This document shows, one piece after another, positions 1-8,382 of a DNA stretch of 64,000 bases. Within the stretch, counting starts at the first letter, position 1. Each line of letters begins with the position of its first letter. Under the pieces are notes generated by a model. That model searched no databases, was not told the origin of the DNA, and saw only the letters and a list, made by a program, of their open reading frames with translations. A program made the position numbers and the translations under genes. The stretch spans positions 248,001 through 312,000 of the forward strand of contig NZ_JAPDRF010000002.1 in the NCBI RefSeq assembly GCF_040706615.1. Reading direction: 5' to 3'. The stretch comes from Lentisalinibacter sediminis. GTDB lineage: Bacteria > Pseudomonadota > Gammaproteobacteria > Steroidobacterales > Woeseiaceae.

Positions 1-687
1 CACATCGCCCGCCGCCACCAGCGGCGCAAGTGACCAGAAGGCACCGTTGCCGAGCCCCGAGGCCAGCGTGCCCGCGACACCGGTCGGCGACACGCGCCAC
101 AGGCCGCGCAGGTTGACGACTGTGACCTCGGGCAGCCGCGGCGTCGGCGAGCGGGTCAGCGCCACGGGGATTGCAGCCAGCGACACCAGCGTGGCGATGA
201 CGGCGAACAGCTCCACGCCGGTCGGGTCGTAGGCACGGAGCAACTCCTGGCCCACCGCCATGGCGCCGAAGCTGATGAAAATATAGGTCGAGAAGACCAT
301 ACCGCGGTTCTCGTTGCTCGCCCGTTCGTTCAGCCAGCTCTCGATGACGATATAGAGGACGGCGAAGCAGAACCCCGTCGTAGCGCGGAAGAAGAACCAG
401 GCGACCGGATCGACCCACAGCGCCTGGATGAGAGGCACGGCCGAGGCCAATGCCGTCATCGCGGCGAATGCCCGTATATGGCCCACCATACGGATCAGGC
501 TGCCGCCCTGCACACAACCGATGGTGAAGCCGAGGAAATAGCTGGCGCCGATCAGACCCACGGACAATTGGGCGAAGGCCTCGGCGCCGGCCCGAAACGG
601 GACCAGCACCGCCTGCAACCCGTTGCCGACCAGCATGAGGGCGACGCCGAGCAGCAGCGCCGCCAGCGGTGCGAAGGTGTGCCTCAT
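1..687 (-). CDS. MFS transporter, C-terminus cut off by the window edge
   Basis: The visible 229 residues are the N-terminal half of a major facilitator superfamily permease, with at least six hydrophobic segments. The first (residues 6-24) follows directly after the start, and the stretch RATTGFCFAVLYIVIESWLN contains the Arg/Glu-Ser-Trp-Leu-Asn pattern of the YcaD-like MFS group. The start ATG at 687 overlaps the stop of the upstream PRPP-synthetase-like gene as ATGA, so the two are translationally coupled. The transporter is the last visible gene of a nuclease/phosphorylase/PRPP-synthetase operon. A nucleobase, nucleoside or sugar-phosphate-derived substrate is therefore plausible, but only by context. 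Confidence 0.8.
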   Translation of the reverse strand, partial: MRHTFAPLAALLLGVALMLVGNGLQAVLVPFRAGAEAFAQLSVGLIGASYFLGFTIGCVQGGSLIRMVGHIRAFAAMTALASAVPLIQALWVDPVAWFFFRATTGFCFAVLYIVIESWLNERASNENRGMVFSTYIFISFGAMAVGQELLRAYDPTGVELFAVIATLVSLAAIPVALTRSPTPRLPEVTVVNLRGLWRVSPTGVAGTLASGLGNGAFWSLAPLVAAGDV

Positions 688-1652
688 GGACCGATGGCGT
701 GACGGACGGTGTCGCCGAGGAAGCCACGGCAGGCTTCCCCGAGCAGGCGCGACACATCGATGGCGTTCGTGTCGTGTGCGATGGTGTTGCAGGAGACCAC
801 ACGGCCGGCGCCCGCCGCGCGAAGGTCGGCCACGGCGCCGTCGGCGAACACCGGATGAATGGCGATGCAGACCGGCTGCGGCCCGCCGTGACCGTTCACC
901 CGCGCGATCGCCTCCGCCATGGTGCGGCCGCTGGAGATGATGTCATCGAGGATCACGGGCTGGCGGCCGTCGTGAGCGAGGAGGTCGGGCTCGCTCACCG
1001 AGACGTCCCGGTCGCCGCGCCTGACTTTCTCCAGGACGATATAGGGCGCACCCGCTATCGCGGCGACCGCCTCCACCCACTGGCGGCTCTCGCTGTCCGG
1101 GCCGATGAGCACGGGTGCCGCGACGTTTTCGCGCACCCAGGCACCGATGGCGGGCGCGGCGTGCACGCAGACCGCCGGTATGGTGTAGAGCTCCGCGAGG
1201 GCGGCGTAACGGTGCAGGTGCGGGTCCACGGTGATCAGGCCGTCGAAATGCGCGGAGAGGAGAGCGGCAAAGTAGCGAGAGGTGATGCCCTCGCCTTCGC
1301 GGAAGCGGCTGTCCTGGCGCATGTACGGCAGGTAAGGCGCCACCAGCAGGATGCGGGCGGCACCCAGATCGCGCAGCGTAGCGGCCGTGAGCAGGGCCCG
1401 CAGGGTCGTCCCGTCCGGTGGCTGCAGGCCGGCGCACAGGATGACGTCGGCGCCGGCGCAGCCGGTGACCACCCGCAGGTAGACCTCGCCGTCCGGGAAG
1501 CGCCGCGTGTCGAGCTCCCCCCTCTTCGCGCCGGTGGCCGCGACGATCGCCGCGACCATTGCCTCGATGGTCGTCTCGACCGCCTCGTTGGCCTCGTTGG
1601 CCTCGTTGGTCAGGGGGCGGCTGTCGCCAAGATTGAATACGAGGGTGTTCAT
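684..1652 (-). CDS. prs: Ribose-phosphate pyrophosphokinase (PRPP synthetase) homologue, archaeal-like
   Basis: This 322-residue protein belongs to the PRPP synthetase family, which makes PRPP from ribose 5-phosphate and ATP. Visible motifs are the RRFPDGEVYLR segment, the catalytic loop PYLPYMRQDSRF, the DPHLHRY metal/ribose segment and the PRPP-binding loop VILDDIISSGRT. The loop with RQDSRF-x-EGE resembles short class III (archaeal) enzymes more than the housekeeping bacterial one. Residues 16-25 carry three NEA units encoded by a 9-bp direct repeat. Its start overlaps the stop of the AMP/thymidine-phosphorylase gene (TGATG) and its stop overlaps the MFS start (ATGA). In this context it probably handles phosphorylated riboses released by the phosphorylase; that role is inferred. 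It is unlikely to be the only PRPP synthetase of the cell. Confidence 0.85.
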   Translation of the reverse strand: MNTLVFNLGDSRPLTNEANEANEAVETTIEAMVAAIVAATGAKRGELDTRRFPDGEVYLRVVTGCAGADVILCAGLQPPDGTTLRALLTAATLRDLGAARILLVAPYLPYMRQDSRFREGEGITSRYFAALLSAHFDGLITVDPHLHRYAALAELYTIPAVCVHAAPAIGAWVRENVAAPVLIGPDSESRQWVEAVAAIAGAPYIVLEKVRRGDRDVSVSEPDLLAHDGRQPVILDDIISSGRTMAEAIARVNGHGGPQPVCIAIHPVFADGAVADLRAAGAGRVVSCNTIAHDTNAIDVSRLLGEACRGFLGDTVRHAIGP

Positions 1653-3169
1653 CAGTCAGCCGACAGCGTAATCACATCCGGATGCGCACGGAAGTACTCC
1701 AGCGCGTATTCCAGTTCCCCCGGGCTCTCCGCATGCACCGTCATGAGCACGTCGCCGCGGCGCACCCGGTCGCCGATCCGCACGCACAGCGCGAGTCCTG
1801 CCGCCTTGTCGGCCGGCGCGCCCGCCAACTTCGCCAGCCGGGCCGCCTTGCGGTTGTCGATGGCGTCGACGACACCCTCATGCTCGCTGAAAACGTCGTA
1901 GTGATAAGCCGCCCGCGGCGGCTCGCGCAGACCGCCCTGGGCCTCGCAGATGCGCTGGAAGCGCTCCCATGCGCGGCCCGAGTCCAGGAGCTGCGTCGCC
2001 TGCGCCACCGCGTCCCCCGCGCGGGCCCGGCCCGACAGCCGCAGGATGCCGGCGGCGAGTTGCAGCGCCCGCTGACGGAGGTCGGCAGGCGCGTCGGGCT
2101 CACCGCGCAGTACCGACAGCACGTCATGCGCCTCCAGCGCGGGGCCGATGCCGCGGCCGATCGGCTGGCTGCCGTCGCCCACGTCGATGTGCAGGGCGAG
2201 CCCGAGGGTCCCGCCGACCGCATGGAAGTGGCCGGAGAGCCGTTCGGCAGCGGCGAGGCTGCGCACCTTCGCCGTCGGTCCCACGGGCATGTCGATGACC
2301 ACGTGGGTGGAACCCGCGGCCACCTTCTTGGAGAGGACGGAGGCCACCAGCTGGCCCTCGCTGTCGAGATCGAGGGCCCGCTCCACGCGGATGAGGATAT
2401 CGTCCGCCGGACTGAGGCTGGCGGACCCGCCCCACGCGAGGCAGCCACCCTCGCGCTCCACCACCCGCCGCATCTCGTCGAGGCCGAGATCCACCCGGGT
2501 CAGCGTCTCCATCGTGTCCGCGGTGCCGGCGGGCGAGGTAATGGCCCGGGACGAGGTCTTCGGCATCGTGAGCCCGGCCTCGGCCGCGATCGCGACCACG
2601 ATGGGCGTGGTGCGGTTGCCGGGAAGGCCGCCGACGCTGTGCTTGTCCATGATCGGCGATCCGGCCCAGGTCAGGCGCTCGCCGGCCCTGACCATGGCCC
2701 GGGTGAGGTGGACGATCTCTTCGCGGGTCAGCCGTTCCCCGGAACACGCGGCGACGAAGGCGGCGAGCTGCACGTCCATGTAGCGGCCGGCGACCACGTC
2801 TTCGATGATGCGCTCTAACTGCCCGGCGTCCAGCTCGGCACCGTAAACCTTGGCCCGCACGTGTGCGAGGGAGTCCACCGGCCGCGGGTGATGCAGGACC
2901 AGCGTCGCTCCGTCCTCGAGGCCGAGACGCCGCCAGGCCGCCTCCGACAGGCCGGCCTGGCCGGCCCTCAGCAGCTCCGATTCCACGATCATGAGCGTCG
3001 CGATGATGGACGCCGCGTCGGTGTCGACGCGCACCTGGGACATGGCCTGAAAGCCCTCCGAGCGGGCCACTTCCGAGTCCCGACGCAGGAACAGGACGGG
3101 CTCGTGCCGGGTGTCGACACCCAGGCGCACGGCTTCCAGCCGGACACCATGGCCCTCGGCGCCGTTCAC
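1652..3169 (-). CDS. AMP phosphorylase / thymidine phosphorylase family protein (long, archaeal type)
   Basis: At 505 residues this belongs to the long branch of the thymidine-phosphorylase family, which includes archaeal AMP phosphorylase (AMP + phosphate to adenine + ribose 1,5-bisphosphate). It has an extra N-terminal domain of about 80 residues before the helical domain. The phosphate-binding signature is MDKHSVGGLPGNRTTP, where true DeoA proteins have KHSTGGVGDK; the Pro-Gly-Asn-Arg version marks this branch. Another conserved segment is PKTSSRAITSPAGTADTME. Start and stop overlap both neighbours by 1-4 bases. A separate canonical DeoA lies at 54.4 kb, so this protein most likely acts on nucleoside 5'-monophosphates. 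Substrate choice among AMP, CMP and UMP cannot be read from sequence. Confidence 0.82.
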   Translation of the reverse strand: MNGAEGHGVRLEAVRLGVDTRHEPVLFLRRDSEVARSEGFQAMSQVRVDTDAASIIATLMIVESELLRAGQAGLSEAAWRRLGLEDGATLVLHHPRPVDSLAHVRAKVYGAELDAGQLERIIEDVVAGRYMDVQLAAFVAACSGERLTREEIVHLTRAMVRAGERLTWAGSPIMDKHSVGGLPGNRTTPIVVAIAAEAGLTMPKTSSRAITSPAGTADTMETLTRVDLGLDEMRRVVEREGGCLAWGGSASLSPADDILIRVERALDLDSEGQLVASVLSKKVAAGSTHVVIDMPVGPTAKVRSLAAAERLSGHFHAVGGTLGLALHIDVGDGSQPIGRGIGPALEAHDVLSVLRGEPDAPADLRQRALQLAAGILRLSGRARAGDAVAQATQLLDSGRAWERFQRICEAQGGLREPPRAAYHYDVFSEHEGVVDAIDNRKAARLAKLAGAPADKAAGLALCVRIGDRVRRGDVLMTVHAESPGELEYALEYFRAHPDVITLSAD

Positions 3170-4566
3170 CCGCGACCACCGAGCTCGATCTTCTGCCCCC
3201 GCTGGACGCGCGTGACCACCGTGCCGTAATGCGTCTCCAACTCGCCGGCGAGGGCGTCCATGGCATCGGGCTCACCGTGTACCAGGGCGACCGGAGGCCG
3301 GCCCCGAAAAGCGCCGTACCAGTCGGCCAGTCCCCTTTGGTCGGCATGAGCCGAGAGGCCGCCGACGGTGTGGACGGTCGCGGCCACCCGTACGCTCTGC
3401 CCCAGCAGCTTCACGCGCCGTGCGCCGTCGACCAGCAGGCGCCCGGTGGTGCCTGCAGCCTGGAAGCCGACGATGATCACGTGGCACTCCTCGCGCCACA
3501 GGTTGTGCAGCAGGTGGTGGCGGATGCGCCCGCCGGTGCACATGCCGCTGCCGGCGATGATGATCGCCCCGGAACGCATTGAGTTCAGTGCCCGGGAGTC
3601 GTCCGCCGTGCGGGAGAACGCCAGGTTGGGGAGTGCGGACTCATGGTTCTCGCCGCTCCAGAACTGGGCGGCTTCCCGATCATAGAGTTCGGGGTAGCGG
3701 CCATAGATGGCGGTCGCGCGGATGGCCAGCGGGCTGTCCAGGAAGATGCGCCAGCGCTCGAGCTTCGCCTCCTCGAAATGGCGCGCGAGCCAGTAGAGTA
3801 TGAGCTGGCTGCGTCCGACTGCGAAGGCGGGGATGAGGATATTGCCCTCACGCTCCCGGGCGCTGGCCACGATGTCGAGGATCTCGTCGCGGGTCTCCTC
3901 CCAGCTGCGGTGCCGACGATCGCCGTAGGTCGATTCGAGGACCACCAGGTCGGCCTGCTCCAGCCGTTCCGGGTCGCGCAGGATCGGCGCGTCCCGGTGC
4001 CCGAGGTCGCCGCTGAAGACCGCCCGACTGCGTTCGCGGCCTTCCTCCAGGTCGAGCGAGACGATGGCGGAGCCGAGGATGTGCCCGGCATCGTGCAGGG
4101 TCAGCCGGACGCCGGGGCAGATTTCGGTCGGCTGCCCGTAGGCGACGTCGCGGAACTGTCTCATCACCGCCTCGGCATCCTCCTGCGTGTACAGCGGCTC
4201 CCTGGGCGGCAGGCCGGCGCGTGCGCGGCGCCGATTCTCCCACTCCGTGTCCTTCTCGGTGATGAAGGCACTGTCGCGGAGCATGATGCGGCACAGGTCC
4301 CGGGTCGCGCGGTGGGTGTAGACGGGCCCGTCGAAGCCCTGCCGGGCGAGCAGCGGCAGGCGTCCCGAATGATCGATGTGGGCATGACTCAGGACGACCG
4401 CGTCGATCTCGGCAGGCGCAAAGGGGAAAGGCTCCCGGTTGCGGTCCTCGTCGGCACGCCGACCCTGGATCAGCCCGCAGTCCAGCAGGATCCGCCGTCC
4501 GCCCACCTGCACGAGGTGGCAGGAACCGGTGACCTCACGCGTCGCGCCGCAGAACTCGATGTGCAT
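3166..4566 (-). CDS. MBL-fold, beta-CASP RNA-processing exonuclease
   Basis: This 466-residue protein has a metallo-beta-lactamase fold with the two-zinc motif HAHIDH at residues 61-66, a later DAGHILGSA motif, and SGDLGHRDAPIL. They are followed by a beta-CASP insert and the C-terminal RNA-specificity part (GSGMCTGGRIRHHL, then HTVGGLSAHADQRGL and VHGEPDAM). This is the Ysh1/CPSF73-like nuclease group, whose members cleave RNA. It is the first gene of the operon, and its stop overlaps the phosphorylase start as ATGA. Upstream is an AAGGG Shine-Dalgarno-like stretch. The fixed coupling to a nucleotide phosphorylase and a PRPP synthetase suggests that it supplies NMPs from RNA; that part is inference. 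Confidence 0.85.
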   Translation of the reverse strand: MHIEFCGATREVTGSCHLVQVGGRRILLDCGLIQGRRADEDRNREPFPFAPAEIDAVVLSHAHIDHSGRLPLLARQGFDGPVYTHRATRDLCRIMLRDSAFITEKDTEWENRRRARAGLPPREPLYTQEDAEAVMRQFRDVAYGQPTEICPGVRLTLHDAGHILGSAIVSLDLEEGRERSRAVFSGDLGHRDAPILRDPERLEQADLVVLESTYGDRRHRSWEETRDEILDIVASAREREGNILIPAFAVGRSQLILYWLARHFEEAKLERWRIFLDSPLAIRATAIYGRYPELYDREAAQFWSGENHESALPNLAFSRTADDSRALNSMRSGAIIIAGSGMCTGGRIRHHLLHNLWREECHVIIVGFQAAGTTGRLLVDGARRVKLLGQSVRVAATVHTVGGLSAHADQRGLADWYGAFRGRPPVALVHGEPDAMDALAGELETHYGTVVTRVQRGQKIELGGRG

Positions 4567-4820
4567 ACCGAACCCTTGCCGCTACCTCGCCGCCGCCTCG
4601 CCCGGCCCCGGCCGTAAACCGGCAGCGGCGTGCCGGGACCCCGACGTCTCTGGCTTCTCCGGCTATTACAGGGCATCCCGGCGGCCGGCCGCATCGGGAA
4701 TTGCCGCAGCGACTGTGGCGCCACTCGCAGGACATAGCCGCTTTCCACGATTTACCCGTCCGGATGACCGTATTTCAATGACTTACGGCAGAAGCCGATG
4801 CCGAAATCGTGACCCCTGCG

Positions 4821-4850
4821 GCGACATGCGTCCCGCTGCCGAGGTATGAT
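4821..4850 (+). promoter_or_regulatory. Candidate sigma70 promoter for the patatin gene, in the 318-bp divergent intergenic region
   Basis: The only stretch over 300 bases without a gene is 4567-4884, between the divergent nuclease operon and the patatin gene. Within it GCGACA (4821-4826) and TATGAT (4845-4850) are spaced by 18 bases, with 4/6 and 5/6 matches to the sigma70 consensus. About 35 bases follow before the ATG at 4885, with GGAAGG/AGGGAA serving as ribosome-binding site. No clear promoter for the minus-strand operon was found, and nothing else is recognisable in the stretch. Confidence 0.45.
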
Positions 4851-4884
4851 GGTTGTTCAACGAGACTGACGGAAGGTAGGGAAT

Positions 4885-6390
4885 ATGGCAGCCAGCCGCA
4901 GACTGCTCCAGCGGGCGATGGACGAGGCCAACAGCTACGCCGACTGGCGCGAGGCCGCGATCAGCCACGACAAACTGACGGGCATGGATCAGTGGCGGGC
5001 GGTGGAGAAGACCAGCCTGTACGACCACCACTCCATCCGGCAGCGCCTCGACATGCTGCGCGAATTGCGTGCCAGCAAGGACGACCACGGCCTGCTGTTC
5101 ACACTGAACGAGGGCATCCACGGCAACATGGCCGGGATGGGCAAGACGGCGCTGTACAAGCGCGCGAAGTTCGGCACCAAGCAGCTCATCGAGGAATACG
5201 TCGACGAGATCGTCGACGCGCTCCATTACCTGTCCAAGCTGCGCTCCAACAAGATCAGCTTCCAGGAGCGGCTGGATTTCTTCCGCCGGGCGGATCACTG
5301 CTTCGGCCGTTCGGCGCTCATGCTCTCGGGCGGTGCCGTGCTCGGCCACTTCCACGTGGGCGTGGTCAAGGCCATGCTGGAAGAGGACGTGCTGCCCTCC
5401 GTGGTGTCCGGCTCCAGTGCCGGCTCGCTGATCGCCGGCGTGCTCGGCACTCACTCCACCGCCGAGCTGCACGAGATGTTCGATCCGCGAAACCTGCTGA
5501 TGGAGGCGCGCCAGGAGGTGAGCTGGCTCGGCCGCCTGATGTCCCCCAGCACGCCGAGCATGGACGTGCACGACGTCGAGGACACCGTCGACCGGCTGAT
5601 CCCCGACCTCACCTTCCAGGAGGCCTACGAGCTCACCGGGCGCAAGATCAACATCTCGGTGGCACCCGCCGAGGTGCATCAGACCTCCAGACTTCTGAAC
5701 GCAATCACCTCGCCGAACGTCTACATCCGCAAGGCCGTGATGGCCTCCTGCGCGGTACCCGGCATCTACCCGCCCGTGATCCTCGAGGCGAAGAACAAGA
5801 ACGGCCGCCGCCAGCCCTATCTGCCCCAGCGGCGCTGGGTGGACGGGTCCGTCAGCGAGGACCTCCCGGCGAAGCGCCTGGCCCGGCTGTACGGCGTGAA
5901 CCACTACGTGGCAAGCCAGACCAACCCGGTCGTGCTGTGGTTCATCCAGGATCCCAAGGAGGAGCCGAGCCTGCTGTCCACGGGCCTGCATCTCGGTTTC
6001 CGGACCTACCAGGAGTGGCTGCGCTCCACCCACTGGATCACACAGCGCCTGACCAAGCCGGCGCCGCGCCTGCAGATACTCGCCAACATGTTCTATTCGG
6101 TGGCGACCCAGACCTACACCGGCGACATCAACATCATGCCGCGCTACCGGACCTTCAATCCGACCAAACTGCTGACGCCGCCCACCGAGAAGGAGCTGAT
6201 GTTCTACATCAAGGAGGGCGAGCGGGCCACGTTCCCGAAGATCGAACGCCTGCGCACGGCGTCCAAGATCAGCCGGGCGCTGGACCAGATCCTCAGCCGC
6301 TACGAGCGCCGCGCGCTGCGCGAGTCGCACCGGGTCAGCGCCGGAAACGCCTCCGTGCCCTTCGGCGAACGAAGGATCAGTGCGGCCTGA
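4885..6390 (+). CDS. Patatin-like phospholipase / triacylglycerol lipase with DUF3336 domain
   Basis: This 501-residue protein starts with a helical DUF3336-type domain (about residues 1-135). A patatin domain follows, with the oxyanion-hole glycines in LSGGAVLGHFHVG (148-159), the nucleophile motif GSSAG (Ser178) and the catalytic Asp in VDGSVSED (Asp320). The Ser-Asp dyad is complete. The architecture matches the Tgl3/4/5-SDP1 group of lipid-droplet lipases and their proteobacterial homologues, which hydrolyse acylglycerols or phospholipids. No signal peptide or membrane segment is evident, so it is probably cytoplasmic. It is a single-gene unit with its own promoter candidate. It ends 12 bases from the convergent antiporter gene. 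Confidence 0.88.
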   Translation: MAASRRLLQRAMDEANSYADWREAAISHDKLTGMDQWRAVEKTSLYDHHSIRQRLDMLRELRASKDDHGLLFTLNEGIHGNMAGMGKTALYKRAKFGTKQLIEEYVDEIVDALHYLSKLRSNKISFQERLDFFRRADHCFGRSALMLSGGAVLGHFHVGVVKAMLEEDVLPSVVSGSSAGSLIAGVLGTHSTAELHEMFDPRNLLMEARQEVSWLGRLMSPSTPSMDVHDVEDTVDRLIPDLTFQEAYELTGRKINISVAPAEVHQTSRLLNAITSPNVYIRKAVMASCAVPGIYPPVILEAKNKNGRRQPYLPQRRWVDGSVSEDLPAKRLARLYGVNHYVASQTNPVVLWFIQDPKEEPSLLSTGLHLGFRTYQEWLRSTHWITQRLTKPAPRLQILANMFYSVATQTYTGDINIMPRYRTFNPTKLLTPPTEKELMFYIKEGERATFPKIERLRTASKISRALDQILSRYERRALRESHRVSAGNASVPFGERRISAA

Positions 6391-6402
6391 CGGCCGAGCG
6401 CT

Positions 6403-7320
6403 TCAGGCGACGAAAAGCCATGCGCAGTAGCCGGCGTAGCCGGCGAGCAGCAGTGCGCCTTCCGCGCGGGTCAGGCGCGAGCCCGTGTACATGAAGCCGA
6501 GCGCGACGACGGACACCAGCAGCATGATGCCGAGGTCGGCGGCACCGACGCCGCCCCGCTCGAACGGCGTCACCAGTGCCGCGATGCCCGGGATGGCCAG
6601 TGCATTGAAGATATTCGAACCGATGATGTTGCCGGTGGCCATCGCGCTCTGACCGCGGACGGCCCCCACCACCGAGGTGGCGAGCTCGGGCATGCTGGTG
6701 CCCACAGCCATCACTGTCAGCCCGACCACTGCCGGGGTCACACCGAGCGCCAGCGCGAGCCCCGCGCCGCCCTTCACGAACAGCGAGCCGCCGACCAGCA
6801 GCAGTGCGAGGCCGGCGGCGAACAGCACGATGGCCATGGCCGTCGAGCGCACGGCCCCCTGGATCTCGTCCGCGAGCCCCGCCGCCGCGTCGCGCGAGCG
6901 CAGTGAGGCCACGGTGTAGATCACGATGGCGGTGGTGAGCAGCAGCCCGTCCAGGCGTGACAGCCGGCCGTTCGCCAGCAGCACCACCAGGATCACGGCA
7001 GCCGCGATCATCACCGGGCCCGCGCCCCGGATCAGCCCGCGGTCGACCCCGGCCGGCCGCAGGACCGCAACGGCGCCGAGAATCAGTGCCAGATTGCAGA
7101 TGTTCGAGCCAACGACGTTGCCGACGGCGATGCCGCCGTAGCCGGCCAGCGCCGCGTCGACGGAGACCACGAGTTCCGGCGCACTGGTGCCGAAGGCAAC
7201 CACCGTGAGGCCGATGACGAGGGGCGAGAGCCCGAAGCGCTCGCCGAGAGAGACGGCACCCTTGATCAGCATCTCGGCGCCGACGAACAGGAGGAGCAGG
7301 CCTCCTCCGAGCTGCAGCAA
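6403..7320 (-). CDS. yrbG: Calcium/sodium antiporter, YrbG family
   Basis: This 305-residue membrane protein of the Ca2+/cation antiporter superfamily has about ten hydrophobic segments in two homologous halves. Each half carries the ion-binding repeat: GTSAPELVVSV with GSNICNLALILG in the first, and GTSMPELATSV with GSNIFNALAIPG in the second. The start is a TTG at 7320. No ATG lies upstream in frame, and the first hydrophobic helix begins immediately. An AAGGAG lies about 18 bases upstream, too far for an ideal ribosome site, so the true start could be a few codons earlier at a non-canonical codon. It is divergent from the S-formylglutathione hydrolase gene. Confidence 0.88.
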   Translation of the reverse strand: MLQLGGGLLLLFVGAEMLIKGAVSLGERFGLSPLVIGLTVVAFGTSAPELVVSVDAALAGYGGIAVGNVVGSNICNLALILGAVAVLRPAGVDRGLIRGAGPVMIAAAVILVVLLANGRLSRLDGLLLTTAIVIYTVASLRSRDAAAGLADEIQGAVRSTAMAIVLFAAGLALLLVGGSLFVKGGAGLALALGVTPAVVGLTVMAVGTSMPELATSVVGAVRGQSAMATGNIIGSNIFNALAIPGIAALVTPFERGGVGAADLGIMLLVSVVALGFMYTGSRLTRAEGALLLAGYAGYCAWLFVA

Positions 7321-7464
7321 CGTCGTGATAGCGTGGAGCTCCTTCGCAAGAATGCCGCACCACCATACCCGATCCGCCGGCGGGCTTTCGCCCTCCGGAC
7401 GCGCGGGCTAAGCTCTGGCCTGCTGGTGGCAACCAGGCAGACGCAGGCAGACCAGGAGATGCCG

Positions 7465-8319
7465 ATGAGTACGCGAGTGCCCGAGCTGATCGACCGCAGC
7501 AGACTGTTCGACGGCTACACCCATACCTACCGGCACCCGTCCGAGGCGTGCGGCTGCCCCATGCGCTTCACGCTATACCTGCCGCCGCAGGCGGAGTCGG
7601 AGCCCGTGCCCGTAGTCTACTGGCTGTCCGGCCTGACCTGTACGGAGGAGAACTTCACCATCAAGTCCGGCGCGCAGCGCTATGCCGCGGAACTCGGCCT
7701 CGCGCTGGTGGCACCCGATACCAGCCCACGCGGGCTCGGGCTGCCGGGCGAGGACGCCGACTGGGACCTGGGTACCGGCGCCGGTTTCTACGTGAACGCC
7801 ACCGAGGCGCCGTGGGCCGGTCACTACAACATGTACGACTATGTAGCCTGCGAGCTGCCGGCGCTCGTCGAATCCGCCTTCCCCGTCATCCCGGATTGCC
7901 GCTCGGTCAGCGGCCATTCCATGGGCGGGCACGGCGCACTGATCGCGGCGCTGAAGAACCCCGGCATGTTCCGCTCGGTCTCGGCCTTCGCACCCATCTG
8001 CGCGCCGATGGACTGCCCCTGGGGCCGGAAGGCTTTCACCCATTACCTCGGCGAGGACCAGAGCACCTGGGAGGCCTGGGACGCCACCCGCTTGATCCGG
8101 CGGGGCGGCAACGACATCCCCCTGCTGGTGGATCAGGGCGACGCCGACGACTTCCTGGACGAACAACTCAAGCCCGGCCTGCTGGAGGAGGCTTGCGAGG
8201 CGGCCGGACATCCGCTGACGCTGCGCCTCCAGCCCGGCTACGACCATGGCTACTTCTTCGTTTCCACCTTCATCGGCGAGCATCTGGCCTGGCACGCCCG
8301 CGCCCTGGCTGGCGGCTGA
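7465..8319 (+). CDS. fghA: S-formylglutathione hydrolase
   Basis: This 284-residue esterase-D family enzyme hydrolyses S-formylglutathione to formate and glutathione in glutathione-dependent formaldehyde detoxification. The alpha/beta-hydrolase nucleophile motif is GHSMGG. LSGLTCTEENF and YNMYDYVACELP are family signatures, and the C-terminal YDHGYFF supplies the catalytic His. I place the start at the ATG at 7465, because AGGAG (7454-7458) is six bases upstream. A second ATG at 7459 is too close to it. An open frame back to 7333 has no homology. The usual partner, a glutathione-dependent formaldehyde dehydrogenase, is not adjacent. Confidence 0.92.
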   Translation: MSTRVPELIDRSRLFDGYTHTYRHPSEACGCPMRFTLYLPPQAESEPVPVVYWLSGLTCTEENFTIKSGAQRYAAELGLALVAPDTSPRGLGLPGEDADWDLGTGAGFYVNATEAPWAGHYNMYDYVACELPALVESAFPVIPDCRSVSGHSMGGHGALIAALKNPGMFRSVSAFAPICAPMDCPWGRKAFTHYLGEDQSTWEAWDATRLIRRGGNDIPLLVDQGDADDFLDEQLKPGLLEEACEAAGHPLTLRLQPGYDHGYFFVSTFIGEHLAWHARALAGG

Positions 8320-8382
8320 GTCTGCCCCGGGGCGTTCCTCAGCAGCCGCCGGCCGGACGGTCTTCCGGCGACCCGCTGGCGC

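Noticed and set aside
1580..1612. Short repeat as the start of a CRISPR-like array
   Set aside because: The 9-bp units are directly adjacent, without spacers, and lie inside a conserved gene.
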